Part shown: one piece after another, positions 44,748 to 55,384 of the stretch | Layout of the letters: each line of letters starts with the position of its first letter | How positions within the stretch are numbered: position 1 is the stretch's first letter | Assembly: GCA_963834945.1 (NCBI GenBank) | Contig: CAWIDT010000007.1 | Span: 426,318 to 490,317 of the forward strand | Length of the DNA stretch: 64,000 nt | Direction of reading: 5' to 3' | DNA from: R-RK-3 sp963834945 | GTDB lineage: Bacteria > Pseudomonadota > Alphaproteobacteria > Rhizobiales > Rhodomicrobiaceae | The notes under the pieces: model-generated | Database searches by the model: none | What the model saw: only the letters and a program-made list of their open reading frames with translations | Told to the model about the DNA's origin: nothing | Position numbers and translations under genes: made by a program

Positions 44748-46112
44748 TCACCGGCCTCCTGCAGCTGGGCTGGTTGAGCCGCTCGCGCGGCGAGCGCCGA
44801 GATCGATCGGCCAGACGCGAGCGACGCGCGCGGCGTCGCGGCCCTCGACCATGACGCGCAGCGCCGGCTCGGTGCCCGAGGGCCGCACCACGACGCGCCC
44901 CTTCGCTGCCAGCTCGGCCTGCGCGGCTGCGACGGCGTCGATCAGGGCGCGGTCGGCACGCCATGTCCTTGTGGCGGACGCGGATGGTGCGTTGCTCCTG
45001 CGGGTCGAGCGGGATGTCCGCGGCCAGCTCGGACAGGCGGCCGGCCGGTCCGCGCCAGGATGTCCAGGATCTCCAGCGCCGTGACGATGCCGTCGCCGCT
45101 GGTGGTGTGCTCGCGGACGATGACGTGGCCGCTCTTCTCGCCGCCGAGGCCGGCGCCCGAGAGGAGCATCGAGTCGAGGATGTAGCGGTCGCCCACGTGG
45201 TGTCGCACCACGCGGCCACCGGCCGCCTCGACGACCGCGGCCAGGCCGCCGTTGGAGAGGACGCTGACGACGACGGTCTACTCGGCAAGCGCGCCGCGGT
45301 CGAGCCGATCGAGGGCGATGATGCCCAGCAGCTGGTCGCCATCGACGACCGCGCCGCGCTCATCGACGGCGACGCAGCGGTCGGCGTCGCCATCGAGGCT
45401 GAAGCCGACGTCCGACCACCCCGGGCGGCCACGATGGCGCCAGCGCGGCGGGGGCCGTGGCGCCACAGTCGAGGTTGATGTTGCTGCCGTCGGGGTCGTC
45501 GAAGTGGACGCTGACACGCGGCGCCCGTGGCCGCCAGGATCTCGGGCGCCACGGCCGACGCCGAACCGTTGGCGCAGTCGAGCGTGACGCGCAGGTCGGA
45601 GCCGACGCGGCGGGCCATGCCCAGGCGGTGCTCCAGGTAGCGATCGAGTGCCCGCGCGACCGTCGATGACTCCGACCGATGCCGTCGTTGCGTGGGGCTG
45701 GCGCAGCTCGTCGGAGCGCAAGATGAGCGTCTCGAGCTCGTCCTCCGACTGCGTCATCGAGCTTGAGGCCCTGCGCCGTCGAGCACCTTGAGCCCGTTGT
45801 CGTCGGCCGGGTTGTGGGAAGCCGAGACCATGATGCCCGCGGCGTAGCCCAGGCCGCCGGTGACGAACGCGAGCGCCGGCGTCGGGCAGACGCCCAGGCG
45901 GTGGACGTCGGCGCCCGCCGAGGTGCGCACCGCGACACGAGCGCCGCCACCAGCATGTCGCCCGAGCGGCGCGTGTCCTGGCCCACCAGGATGCGGCCGG
46001 CCCCGCCAGCAGCGCGGGTGGCCACGGCGCGCCCCAGCGCATGCGCCAGGGTGGGCTTGAGGTCCTCGTTGGCGACGCCGCGGATGCCATCGGTCCCGAA
46101 GAGACGGCTCAT
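44748..46112 (-). CDS. glmM: Phosphoglucosamine mutase (frames broken)
   Basis: GlmM converts glucosamine-6-phosphate to glucosamine-1-phosphate, the step after GlmS. The start MSRLFGTDGIRGVANEDL at 46112 is diagnostic. The metal/sugar loop region (SLDGDADRCVAVDERG), GLGGEKSGHVI and the phosphate-binding end SGTEPALRVMVEG can be read in different frames. The active-site serine loop (ASHNP type, here in the stretch around 45815) is disturbed by an indel. The reconstructed length of about 454 residues is normal. It follows ybbR and overlaps the glmS ribosome site. Confidence 0.9.
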
Positions 46113-46206
46113 GAGCAGACGCCTCCAGGCGCCACGGCGACGGACGCCGTGATCGATCGATGGGACTCGCGCGGGCAGCAAGACGGACCGTGACCGACGA
46201 GGAGAT

Positions 46207-47472
46207 TCAGGGGGACACCAAGGCGGCAGCAGACGGCGCGGCCGACGGTTCCGGCTCCGGCACGGACACCGTCACACGGAGGGTCGCGGGCGCGACCGAC
46301 ACCAGGTCCAGGCCATCCACCGGATCCACCACCACATCCACCTCGTGCGTGCCGGGAGCCAGTCGGCCCACCGCGACATGCACCTCGATGGTAGACGGGT
46401 CGAGCGCCTCCAGCGCCGGCTGAGGCCCTGCAAGGGTCACCAAGACGGTGGGCGCAGACAACGCGTACTGGCGGCCCGCACGGGCACCCTGGGCCAGTAC
46501 GCCCACCTGCCACGTCCGCGAGCCCGACCTCGGGCACGAAGGTCACCATGCAGGCCGATGGCGGAACCGTCGACCAGGCTCACGTCCGCGGGCAGGTCCG
46601 ACTCGACGGACCCGTCCATCGACTCGGTCAGCCGCCGCTGACATCGAGCGGCTGGGTCGAGATGGACGAGAGCCGCTCCACGGCGGCCGCTTCGCCACTC
46701 ACGGTCACGGTCTGTGGATCGGCCACGACACTGCTCACGCGATAGCCCGCCGCGGGCTCGCCGACCAGCACGGGCACCACCGGCAACGTGGCATATGCCA
46801 GCTCGCGTGCCACGTCGATGCTCACGTGGACGCGCTGCGGGATCGAGCTCCACGCCGGGCACGGGAGCACCCGTCTCGTCGATCGCCTCCAGGTCCACCT
46901 CCTGGTCCACGTTGAGGCCGCTCGCGTCGACCGCGACCCGCGCGATGACCGACTGGACGCGGCCACCCTGGAGCTGGCGCCGCGGACCGCCACGGTCGAT
47001 GGGCTGACCTGGGGCACGCCGAGCGCCAGGCCGCTCGGGGACCGTGCCCCGGTCGACCGTGACCGGCATCGGCCGCGACACGACCTGGTCGACCCGCACA
47101 TTCACCGACCGGGGCGTGAAGTCGACGATCTGGACCCGCGGATCGATGGCCGTGAGACCGCACCGTGACCGGTACCGGCGGACCGCCCGCGGTCGGCGTC
47201 ACGTTGCCCAGGTCGATGGACGCCAGGAACGATCCGTTCGTGAGCTGGGTGGCGGCCTCGATGGGTGCCCGGTAGCGGATCGAGGTGACCGAGCCGGGCA
47301 GGTCCAGGACCGCGGCGCCCGACGGCGGGTCGAGCACCTCGATGGGCACCTCGCCGGGCCAGGTGCGTTCGTTGCCCGACAGGGTCACGCCCGCGTACAG
47401 CACCGTGGCCAGCCCGAGGGCGGCGAGCTTCAGGGGCCAGTTGCGGAGGATGAAGTCGAGGGCGCGTTTCAC
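46207..47472 (-). CDS. ybbR: YbbR/CdaR-like domain protein (frames broken)
   Basis: A membrane-anchored protein of about 420 residues made of YbbR repeats. From a GTG at 47472 it starts VKRALDFILRNWPLKLAALG and has one membrane segment (LAALGLATVLYAGVTL). It then shows repeated beta-rich units such as GEVPIEVLDPPSGAAVLDLP and APTVLVTLAGPQPALEALDP, ending in a Pro/Ser/Ala tail. In Firmicutes CdaR binds and controls the diadenylate cyclase CdaA, and the gene order here (cdaA-ybbR-glmM) is the same. Several indels break the frame. Confidence 0.82.
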
Positions 47473-48511
47473 TCCGGCCCACCCGCGGCACGTGCGGTCC
47501 CTGGGGCCGCGGACTGGGCCGCGTCGGGTGGCTGGCCGCGGGTCGCGCTGGCTGGGCCCGCCGCGACGGCCGTCGATGCGGTCGGCACTCACGGCGACCG
47601 AGCCATCCGCTGCGGCCGCCGTCTCGATGCCCCGGCTGCGCCGCCGACGCAACACCCGGGGGCGCTTGCCACGCGCGAACGGCGCGCCGAGTGCCGAGAT
47701 GCCGGCCGCGGCTCGGCCGGCATTGGCCGATGGCCGGAGGAGGGCCACGAGCGCTGCCCGCAGCCGTCCTCGTCGAGTCTCGCGCGAGGTGCCTGCCCCG
47801 TGCACGAGGCTGATGGAGCCGGTCTCCTCGCTGACCACGATCGCCAGGGCATCGGTCTGCTCGGTGACACCCATGCGCGGCCCGGTGACGCGTGCCATAC
47901 CGCTCGCGGTGCGCCGTCGCCTCGGCCAGCGGCAGCATCACGCCAGCGGCCACGATCGCGGCCGGCCCGGACGATGACCGCGCCATCGTGGAGCGCGGTG
48001 CCCGGCGCGAAGATGCGAAGCAAGCAGCTCCTCGGTGAGGTCGGCATGGAGCATCACGCCGGTCTCGGCCATGTCCTCCAGGCCCGTGTCACGCTCGATG
48101 ACGATCAGCGCGCCCGTGCGCGACGCCGACAGGGTCGATGGCCGTCCGGGCCAGCGTCCGGGCGACCGCTTCGGCGACACCCGCGGCCCCGATGGCGCGA
48201 AGCCAGCCCATCGAACCGACCCGGCCGAGGCGGTCCAGGGCCCGCCGCAGCTCCGGCTGGAAGACGACCACCAGCGCCAGCAGGCCGACCACCGCGCCCG
48301 TCTGGAGGATGCCCGACAGCAGCCGCAGGTCCAGCGCCTGGGCCATGGCGTAGATGCCGTAGAGCACGATGGCGCCGATGACCAGCCGGACCGCGCGGGT
48401 GCCCTGGATGAGGCTGAACAGCCCGTAGATGAGGACCGCCGTCAGCGCGATATCGAGGAGCGCGGTGGGTTCGACGGAGACGCCGTCGACCAGGTCGCTC
48501 AGTTGGTCCAT
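47470..48511 (-). CDS. cdaA: Diadenylate cyclase CdaA (frames broken; 3' end uncertain)
   Basis: CdaA joins two ATP to cyclic di-AMP, a signal for osmotic and cell-wall control. The N-terminus (from 48511) has three membrane helices, for example LIYGLFSLIQGT, LVIGAIVLYGIYAM and GILQTGAVVGLLALVVV, then FQPELRRALDRLGR. The DAC domain follows with the DGA motif in FAPGTALHDGAVIV and the RHR motif in RYGTRHRAA, then ALAIVVSEETGSIS. A long Arg/Ala-rich tail leads into ybbR, and I cannot place the stop because of indels. Confidence 0.87.
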
Positions 48512-48573
48512 CTGGACGGGGCCCCCTCAGCCGACCCGGACATCTGTCGATCCGGTGACCGGACCAAGGGCCA

Positions 48574-49327
48574 TCACGCGACGCCACCGGCGCGAGGCGG
48601 CCAGACGTCGGCTCCGAGCCCTGGTGCAGTCCGGGCCAGCTGCAGCACGCCCTCACGGGTCATCGGGTCCTCGTCGAGCGTCAGCAGGCGGTCGAGCAGC
48701 AGCAATCGCTCGACCCCCCGGTCGGCCCAGCCACGCTGGAAGTAGATGCGGGCCATCTGGAGATGTGCTGCGGGCGCCCCGAGCGAGACACCCAGGGCCC
48801 GCTGACAGGCGTCGAGGGCGGCATCGAGGTTGCCCTGCTGCTGGTAGCCTGCGGCCGCGGCCACGAAGCCATCGACGGCGGCTCGTGCGTGGCCGTCGCG
48901 GCGCGACGTCTCGGCCACGGCCAGCAACGTTCCGGCCCGCGCCGCCCAGGCCGCCGCCCGCGCGGTCGCCTGCTGCTCGCACGCGCTGCCGGGCCTGCAT
49001 CGGCCTCCAGTCGCGCGACCTGCTGCGCCAGGTCCGCGGCCTCCGGCGCCTCGACCCGCTGCCAGCAACGCGGATGCCTTGCCGCGCATGCCTGCGGATC
49101 GTCCGGCGCACGCTGCGAGCGCCTCGTCGTAGGCCGCGAGGGCATCCTGGGCGCGGCGCATCTGGAGCAGACGGAGCCCATGCTCACGAATGGCAGGGGC
49201 CGGTGGCCGGCCAGGCGCAGCGGCTTCCTCGTAGTGCGCCAAGGCTTCCTTGTGGCTGGCCCTTGACCACCGCCACATGGCCCCGCTTGAGGGCTTCCTT
49301 GTAGCGGTCGAAGACCGGATCCGTCAT
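48574..49327 (-). CDS. Tetratricopeptide-repeat protein
   Basis: About 250 residues. It starts MTDPVFDRYKEALKRGH at 49327 and, after an indel near 49265, continues HKEALAHYEEAAAPG. TPR-like helix pairs follow, such as LRLLQMRRAQDALAAYDEAL, YQQQGNLDAALDACQRAL and LQMARIYFQRGWADRGVER. TPR proteins act as docking scaffolds. It lies between rpsI and cdaA with no known partner; similar TPR genes follow the ribosomal block in some Chloroflexota, but that is from memory. Confidence 0.7.
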
Positions 49328-49447
49328 GTCCCTACCTATCCCGAGCATCGCAAGCTGGCGGCGCACCTGCGTGCGCGAGCGGCGTGCGGCCTGGCACTCC
49401 CGCACGCGAAGCGAACGGGGCGGGTGTGATCCGCGACGCCGCTTGCG

Positions 49448-49844
49448 CTAGCGCTTGGTGTACTGCGGCGCCTTGCGGGCTCGCTTGAGGCCGTACTTCT
49501 TGCGCTCCTTCATGCGCGGGTCGCGCGACAGGAGCCCGGCCTGGCGGAGCGGCACGCGCGGCCTCGGGATCGGACTCCAGCAGCGCCCGGGCGATGCCGT
49601 GCCGGATGGCACCGGCCTGGCCCTGATGCCGCCGCCCTCGCACCTTGATCATGGCGTTGAAGCGACCCTCGGTGCCGGTGACCCGGAACGGCATCATGAT
49701 GTCGTTCAGGTCGACCGCGTTGCCGAAGTGCTCCTCGAGGCTGCGGCCGTTGACGACGACCTCACCCTCGCCGGCGAGCAGCCGGACACGCGCGACGCTC
49801 GTCTTGCGCCGGCCGGTGCCTTCGTAGAAGCGGGCCTGGTTCAT
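49448..49844 (-). CDS. rpsI: 30S ribosomal protein S9 (frame broken once)
   Basis: S9 touches the P-site tRNA with its C-terminal tail. It starts MNQARFYEGTGRRKTSVARV at 49844 with GGAGGTG before it, has VNGRSLEEHFGNAVDLND and GQAGAIRHGIARALLE, and ends, in a shifted frame, KKYGLKRARKAPQYTKR at a TAG (49450-49448). The length of about 131 residues is normal. It directly follows rplM, as in nearly all bacteria. Confidence 0.92.
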
Positions 49845-49851
49845 GCCGTAG

Positions 49852-50289
49852 CACCTCCTGCCGCGAGCGGCTGCCGGCTGCTGTGCCTCGTGCGGGTGAT
49901 CCGTGCCGGCGTAGACCTTGAGCTTGCGCAGCTGCTGGGCGCCCAGCTTGGTGTGCGGCAGCATGCCCTTGACCGCGCGGCGCACGACCTCCTCCGGGCG
50001 TCGCGCCAGCAGGTGGTCCAGCGTCTCCTCGCGGAAGCCGCCGGGATAGCCGCTGTGGCGGTAGTACTGCTTGGTCGTCCAGCTTGTTGCCGGTCACGCT
50101 GATCTTCTCGGCGTTGATCACGATGACGTGATCGCCCGTGTCGATGTGGGTCGCGTAGGTGGGCTTGTGCTTGCCCGCCAGCAGTCGCGCCACACGCGTG
50201 GCGAGACGGCCGAGCGTCTGACCGTCGGCGTCGACGACCAGCCACTGGCGCTCGATCTCACTTGCCCGTGGCGTGTAGGTCCTGCTCAT
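49852..50289 (-). CDS. rplM: 50S ribosomal protein L13 (frames broken)
   Basis: L13 is an early-assembly large-subunit protein. The start MSRTYTPRASEIERQWLVVD at 50289 is followed by GRLATRVARLLAGKHKPTYA and GDHVIVINAEKISVTGNKLD, then in other frames KGMLPHTKLGAQQLRKLKVY and AGTDHPHEAQQP. The stop could not be fixed because of an indel near the end. The start overlaps the truA stop by four bases. Confidence 0.9.
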
Positions 50290-51085
50290 GATCCCTGTCG
50301 TACTTCCTTGTCACTGATCTTGCTTGGCGGACCGCCATCGACCACCCGCCGCAGGCACAGCCCCTGCGCCGGGGCGATCGGCTCCGTCGAAGGCCCGGCC
50401 CGGCGACCGCAACGCGGCCTCCAGATCCTCCGCCGTGGCGCGTCCCATCCCGATGCGGATGAGCGCGGCCACGATGCTGCGCACCATCTGGCGCAGGAAG
50501 GCGTCACCGGTCACATCGATCGTGACCAGGTGACCCTGCCTGCGCAGCCGGACCTCGTACAAGGTCCGGATCGGTGGTCTGATGCGCCCCGAATGCCGAG
50601 AAGTCATGCCGTCCGACCAGCGCCTCGCGGCGTCGTCCATGGCCTCGACATCGAGGCGTTCCCCGAGCTCCTAGGGCATAGCGCTCGCGCAGCGGGCTGC
50701 GGGGCCCGTTCCAGATGGTGTAGCGGTACTCCCGCCGCATCGCTGCGCGGCGTGGATCGGAACCCGGCGCCACCCGGCGCAGCGGCCCGATCGCGACGTC
50801 CGGCGGCAGGACCGCCCCGATGGCCGGACCGAGCGCCTTCGCCGGGATCCGCCGCCGCGTCCAGGTGAATGCGATCACCTGCCCGGTGGCATGCACCCCG
50901 GCGTCCGTCCGGCCCGCCGCCGTCGATCCGGATGCGTGCCCCGCCGCTGATGCGGCGGAGCGCCGTTCCAACTCTCCCTGGACGGTCCGACGTCCAGGCT
51001 GGGCCTGGAAGCCGGCGAACTCGGTGCCGTCGTATTCGACCCGTGCGCGATACCGCACGGGGCCGCCCTCTCGGGCGTGCTTCAT
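50286..51085 (-). CDS. truA: tRNA pseudouridine synthase A (frames broken)
   Basis: TruA makes pseudouridine at positions 38-40 of tRNAs. From ATG 51085 (MKHAREGGPVRYRARVEYDG) it shows TEFAGFQAQPGRRTVQGELE and the catalytic aspartate in AGRTDAGVHATGQV. REYRYTIWNGPRSPLRERYA and FLRQMVRSIVAALIRIGMG follow, and it ends APAQGLCLRRV. It stands between rplQ and rplM, the usual place in Gram-positive-type genomes. Confidence 0.9.
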
Positions 51086-51125
51086 TTGTCCGTCGACCTC
51101 GACGCTGGACCGGCGTGGCGGTTGG

Positions 51126-51481
51126 CTAGACGAGCTCGAGCTGGACGATGGGCGCCTTGTCGCCGGCCCGAGGGCCGATTCGATGACCCGGGTGTATCCC
51201 GAGCTGCGGTCCCCGTAGCGGGGCGCGATCTCGTTGATGAGCTTGTCGATCACGAGCGGCTCGTTGGGCAGCTCGGAGACGATCCGGCGGCGTTAGGCGA
51301 GCGTGCCCCCCTTGGCCAGCGTGATGCATCGCTCCACCATGCCCCGGACCTCCTTGGCCTTGGCCTCGGTGGTCTTGATCTGCTCGTAGCGCAGCACCGA
51401 TACGATGAGGTTCGCGTACATCGCCATGCGCGGGGCGGTCTTGCGTGCCGAGCTTGCGGCCGTCGATGCGATGCGGGCCAT
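51126..51481 (-). CDS. rplQ: 50S ribosomal protein L17 (frame broken)
   Basis: It starts MARIASTAASSARKTAPRMA at 51481 and keeps MYANLIVSVLRYEQIKTTEA and KAKEVRGMVERCITLAKGGT. It then changes frame near 51295 and runs through LPNEPLVIDKLINEIAPRYG and GYTRVIESALGPRAGDKAPI to LELV and a stop at 51126. This is the usual position after rpoA. Confidence 0.92.
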
Positions 51482-51484
51482 GGC

Positions 51485-52499
51485 TCAGCTCTCCCCCTCG
51501 TCGTCGTCGATCGTCCTCGTCGAAGTCGACGTCGGCGGACTCGGCGTAGCCCTCCGGGGCCGTGTCCTCGGGCGGCAGGAAGCCGCGCATGCGCAGCCGC
51601 TCCTTCATCTCGTCGAGCGACTTCTTGCCGAAGTTGCGCATCCGCAGCAGGTCCTCGTCCTGCAGCTGCAGCAGCTGGCCGACCTTGACGATGTTGTTGC
51701 GCTTCAGCGAGTTGTAGGCGCGCATCGGCAGGTCGAGGTCCTCGATGGGCATGTCCAGCATGTTCTGGCGGCAGCGACCCGGCGCCGGCCGCGGCCTCCA
51801 CGTCGCTGGCGAGCTGCTTGCCCGCCGATGGTGAACAGGCTGAACTGCGCGACCAGGATCTCGGCGGCGCGCGACAGCGCCTCCTCCGGCGAGATGGTGC
51901 CGTCGGTCTCGATCTCGATGGTCAGCTTGTCGTAGTTGGTCATCTGTCCGACGCGGGTGTTCTCGACGTGGTAGTCGACCTTGCGCACCGGCGTGAAGAT
52001 GGCATCCACGGGGATGACGCCGATGGGCAGTCTGCTCGGCCCGCTCGGCGGCCAGGTAGCCCACACCGCGCTCGACGGTGAGGTCCATCTCGATGGTCAC
52101 GCCATCGGAGTCGAGCGTCATCAGGTGCTGGTCGGGGTTGACGATCTCGACGTCAGCGGACTCCACGATGTCTGCCGCGGTGACGGGCCGGCCCCGTTCT
52201 TGACCAGCTTGAGCTGGAGCGGGATGGGGCGACGTAGCTCTTGAGCCGCAGCTTCTTGAGGTTGAGGAGGATCTGGATGACGATCCTCCTTGACGCCCGG
52301 CGATGGTGCTGAACTCGTGGTAGACGTCGCGGACCTGGACGGAGGTGACCGCCGCGCCCTCCAGGGAGGAGAGCAGCACGCGTCGAAGCGCGTTGCCAAC
52401 GTGACGCCATAGCCGGCTGCGAGCGGGCTGGCCTCGTACTTGCCGTAGTGTCTCGAGCTCCTCGACGGACTCGATCTGGGCGTTCTCCATTTCGATCAT
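51485..52499 (-). CDS. rpoA: RNA polymerase subunit alpha (frames broken)
   Basis: The alpha subunit starts polymerase assembly and, by its C-terminal domain, binds UP elements and activators. The start at 52499 (MIEMENAQIESVEELE) is followed by GNALRRVLLSSLEGAAVTSV and VYHEFSTIAG. In other frames come IEIETDGTISPEEALSRAAE and the C-terminal helix-hairpin part LPMRAYNSLKRNNIVKVGQL, LRMRNFGKKSLDEMKERL, ending in an acidic tail. At least five indels break it. The length of about 338 codons is normal. Confidence 0.93.
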
Positions 52500-52508
52500 G
52501 GGCGGCGG

Positions 52509-53138
52509 TCACCTCGAGTAGTACTCGACCACGAGCTGCTCGTTGAGTTCGAGCGGCATCTGGTCGCGTCGGGCAGCGCGGCACACGGTCCCGGCGAGCT
52601 TGTCGGCGTCGACGCTGAGCCAGTCAGGCCGCTGGGCGCCACGAAGGCGTCCTTGACGCTGCTTGAAGTATTCCGTCTTGCGGCTGCTGCTCGCGGACCT
52701 CGATCCGGTCGCCCTCGCGGACGTGGAACGAGGGGATGTTGGTGCGCGCGGCCGTTGACGGCGAAGTGGCCGTGGCTCACGAGCTGGCGCGCCTGGGCGC
52801 GGCTGCTGGCGAAGCCCATGCGGTAGACGACGTTGTCCAGGCGGGTCTCGAGCAGGCGCAGCAGGTTCTCACCGGTCACGCCCGGACGCGACTCGGCCGC
52901 CGTCGAAGTAGCGCCGGAACTGTCGCTCCATGGACCCTGTAGACGCGCCGCATCTTCTGCTTCTCGCGCAGCTGGATGCCGTAGTCGGACATCTTGCGGC
53001 GGCGGATGCCGTGCTGGCCGGGCGGGGTGCCGCGGCGCTCGAAGGGGCACTTCTTGGTGTAGCACTTGCTGCCCTTGAGGTACAGCTTCATGCCCTCCCG
53101 GCGGCAGAGGCGGGAGACGGGTCCTTGTATCGAGCCAT
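52509..53138 (-). CDS. rpsD: 30S ribosomal protein S4 (frames broken)
   Basis: S4 begins small-subunit assembly. The start MARYKDP at 53138 is followed by MKLYLKGSKCYTKKCPFERR and PPGQHGIRRRKMSDYGIQLR, with the cysteines of the zinc-type S4 in the N-terminal part. The S4 RNA-binding domain LRLLETRLDNVVYRMGFASS, ARQLVSHGHFAVNGR comes next. It ends QMPLELNEQLVVEYYSR at a TGA (52511-52509). Its frame is interrupted at four or more places. Confidence 0.92.
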
Positions 53139-53149
53139 GCTGTCGTCTC

Positions 53150-53546
53150 CTAGACCCGGCGCCGCTTGGGCGGGCGGCAGCCGTTGTGCGGGATGGGGCG
53201 TGACGTCGGTGATGGCGGTGACCTCAAGGCCGGCCGCCTGGAGCGAACGGATGGCCTGCTCGCGACCCGGCCCGGGGCCCTTCACGAAGACCTCGATCTG
53301 ACGCATGCCGTGCTCCATGGCGCGCTTGGCGGCACCATCGGCGGCGAGCGCGGCCGCGTACGGGGTGGACTTGCGGGAGCCCTTGAACCCGGCCGTACCG
53401 GCGCTGCCCCAGGCGACGTCGGCACCACCGAGGTCCGTGATGGTCACGATCGTGTTGTTGAAGGTCGCCTGGATATGGGCATGGCCCGACGGCACGTTCT
53501 TCTTCTCCTTGCGCCTGGACTTGGTGGCGCGCTTGCGTTCCGCCAT
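53150..53546 (-). CDS. rpsK: 30S ribosomal protein S11
   Basis: It starts MAERKRATKSRRKEKKNVPS at 53546 and keeps GHAHIQATFNNTIVTITDLG, GTAGFKGSRKSTPYAAALAA and VKGPGPGREQAIRSLQAAGL. The end, in a shifted frame, is NGCRPPKRRRV with TAG at 53152-53150. S11 forms part of the mRNA exit platform. The rpsM-rpsK-rpsD-rpoA-rplQ order is that of the alpha operon. Confidence 0.93.
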
Positions 53547-53632
53547 GATGGGGTGTCTGCTCCTGTATGGCCCTGCCCGGTGTCCGGGCGCTAGCGCGTC
53601 ACCGTGAGGCCGGCGCGGCCGCGGCGTGGTGC

Positions 53633-54006
53633 TTACTTCTTGCGCCGGACGCCGACGGTCTTCTTGGGACCGCGTCGCTGGCGTGCGTTGGTCTTGGTGC
53701 GCTGGCCGCGGACGGGCAGGTTGCGCCGGTGGCGCAGGCCGCGGTAGGAGCCGATCTCCTGGCAGCCGCTTGATGTTCATGGCGACCTCGCGACGCAGGT
53801 CGCCCTCGACCTTGTAGCGGCGGTCGATGATGTCGCGCAGGCGGTTGACCTGCTCCTCGGTGAGGTCGCGGACACGGGTGTCCGGGATTCACGTTGGCCT
53901 GCGCCAGGACCTTCTGGCTGGTCGGCAGCCCGATCCCGAAGATGTAGGTCAGCGCGATCTCCACGCGCTTCTCGCGGGGGATATCGATGCCCGCGATACG
54001 TGCCAC
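53633..54006 (-). CDS. rpsM: 30S ribosomal protein S13 (frames broken)
   Basis: It begins at a GTG (54006) with VARIAGIDIPREKRVEIALT and YIFGIGLPTSQKVLAQANV. In other frames it shows LTEEQVNRLRDIIDRRYKVE, YRGLRHRRNLPVRGQRTKTN and the end KKTVGVRRKK with TAA at 53635-53633. S13 contacts tRNA at the head of the small subunit. Confidence 0.92.
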
Positions 54007-54014
54007 CGTTCCTC

Positions 54015-54127
54015 CTAGCCCTGGCGCTGCTTGTGCTTGGGGTTGGTGCAGATGACCATCACCGGCCCTGCCGGCGGATGACCTTGCAGCGCTCACAGCG
54101 CCTCTTGACCGACGCAGAGACCTTCAC
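54015..54127 (-). CDS. rpmJ: 50S ribosomal protein L36 (one base missing)
   Basis: A very short gene. From a GTG at 54127 it reads VKVSASVKRRCERCKVIRRQ-GR, and after one missing G near 54064 continues VMVICTNPKHKQRQG with TAG at 54017-54015. The CxxC...C...H zinc set of the common L36 is present. It stands between infA and rpsM as usual. Confidence 0.88.
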
Positions 54128-54139
54128 GTCGATCTCCGT

Positions 54140-54358
54140 CTACTTGAGTCGGTAGGTGATGCGGCCGCGCGAGAGGTCGTACGGCGACAACTCGACGCGG
54201 ACCCGATCGCCGGGGAGGATGCGGATGAAGTTCATCCGCAGCTTGCCGCTGATGTGCGCCAGGACCTGATGCTTGTTCTCGAGCTCGATCCGGAACATGG
54301 TGTTGGGCAACGGCTCGATGACCGTGCCTTCGACCTCGATCGCATCTTTCTTGGCCAC
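54140..54358 (-). CDS. infA: Translation initiation factor IF-1
   Basis: A 72-residue OB-fold factor, intact. From a GTG at 54358 it reads VAKKDAIEVEGTVIEPLPNT, then MFRIELENKHQVLAHISGKL and RILPGDRVRVELSPYDLSRG, ending RITYRLK. IF-1 blocks the A site during initiation. One of the few genes in this half without an indel. Confidence 0.95.
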   Translation of the reverse strand: MAKKDAIEVEGTVIEPLPNTMFRIELENKHQVLAHISGKLRMNFIRILPGDRVRVELSPYDLSRGRITYRLK

Positions 54359-54529
54359 AGGCGGACCGCTGGACTCCGCTACTGGTTGACTGGACGATGG
54401 GCCCCGACGTCGGATCCGCCACGCGGCGGGCGCGAGCAAGCGCCGGGACACGCCCCGGCGCGCGAAGGAGGAGTGTACCAGAAGTCGCACGCGAGCCGGC
54501 AAGCCGCTGTCCGGCGGTCGAGGCCGTAC

Positions 54530-55361
54530 AGCGCGACCGGCGCTGACGTGGCACTGCCGGCAGCCGTCGACCGGCAGCCTGCGCCTGCGCGGGTCGCTGA
54601 GCGTCAGGATGCGCGGACCCGTCGTCCGTGATCGCGATGGTGTGCTCCCAGTGGGCAGCCAGGCTGCCGTCGGCCGTCTCGACCGTCCAGCCGTCGGCCT
54701 TGACACGCATCTCGTAGCCGCCGAGCGTGAACATCGGCTCGATGGCGAGGCACAGGCCGAGCTCGATCGGCGACCCCGGCTACCCGTGCGGTAGTTGGTG
54801 ACCTGCGGCTCCTCGTGCATGTCATTGCCGATGCCGTGGCCGACGAAGCCGCGCACGATGCCGTAGCCGGCGGCCAGGCCGACGTCCTCGATGGCCGCCG
54901 CGATGTCCCCGAGCGTGGCGCCGGGACCGGGCCGCCGCGATGCCCGCGTAACATGCGCCGCCCGCGTCGCCTCCGACCGGCTGGCGCGCTGCCGCCGGCA
55001 CCTCGCCCACGATGCAGGTGCGTGCCGAGTCGCCGTGCCAGCCGTCGACGATGGCGCCAGCAGTCGACCGAGACGATCTGGCCCTCGCGCGATGAGTCGC
55101 TCGCCGGGGATGCCGTGGACGACCTCGTCGTCGATGCGAGATGCAGGTCGCGTGCTGCGAAGGGCGCCACGTGGCCGGGCACGCCGATGAAGGACGGGGT
55201 GCCCGCCGCGGCCGCGGATGATGTGCGTCGGCGATGGCGTCGAGCTCAAGGGTGGTCATGCCCGGTCGGATGGCCTCGCCGACGCGCGTCGAGCACATCG
55301 GCGACGAGCGCGCCCGGCCACGGCCATGCGCTCGATCTGGGCTGGCGCTCTTGAGCGTCAC
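54530..55361 (-). CDS. map: Methionine aminopeptidase (frames broken; ends approximate)
   Basis: Map removes the first methionine from new proteins. The start is probably the GTG at 55361 (VTLKSAS), followed in another frame by the metal-site block VSVDC, then IEDVGLAAGYGIVRGFVGHG with the ligand histidine in GHGIGNDMHEEPQVTNY. MFTLGGYEMRVKADGWTVET with the ligand Glu and HWEHTIAITDDG come at the end. Gene order adk-map-infA is the usual spc-operon tail of Gram-positive-type bacteria. The 3' end cannot be fixed because of indels. Confidence 0.88.
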
Positions 55362-55384
55362 GCGCCGGTCGTCCGAAGAGCATC

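Noticed and set aside
43128..49327. cdaA/TPR genes as part of the defence island
   Set aside because: They belong to the other genome across the join and are housekeeping genes in their own operon.
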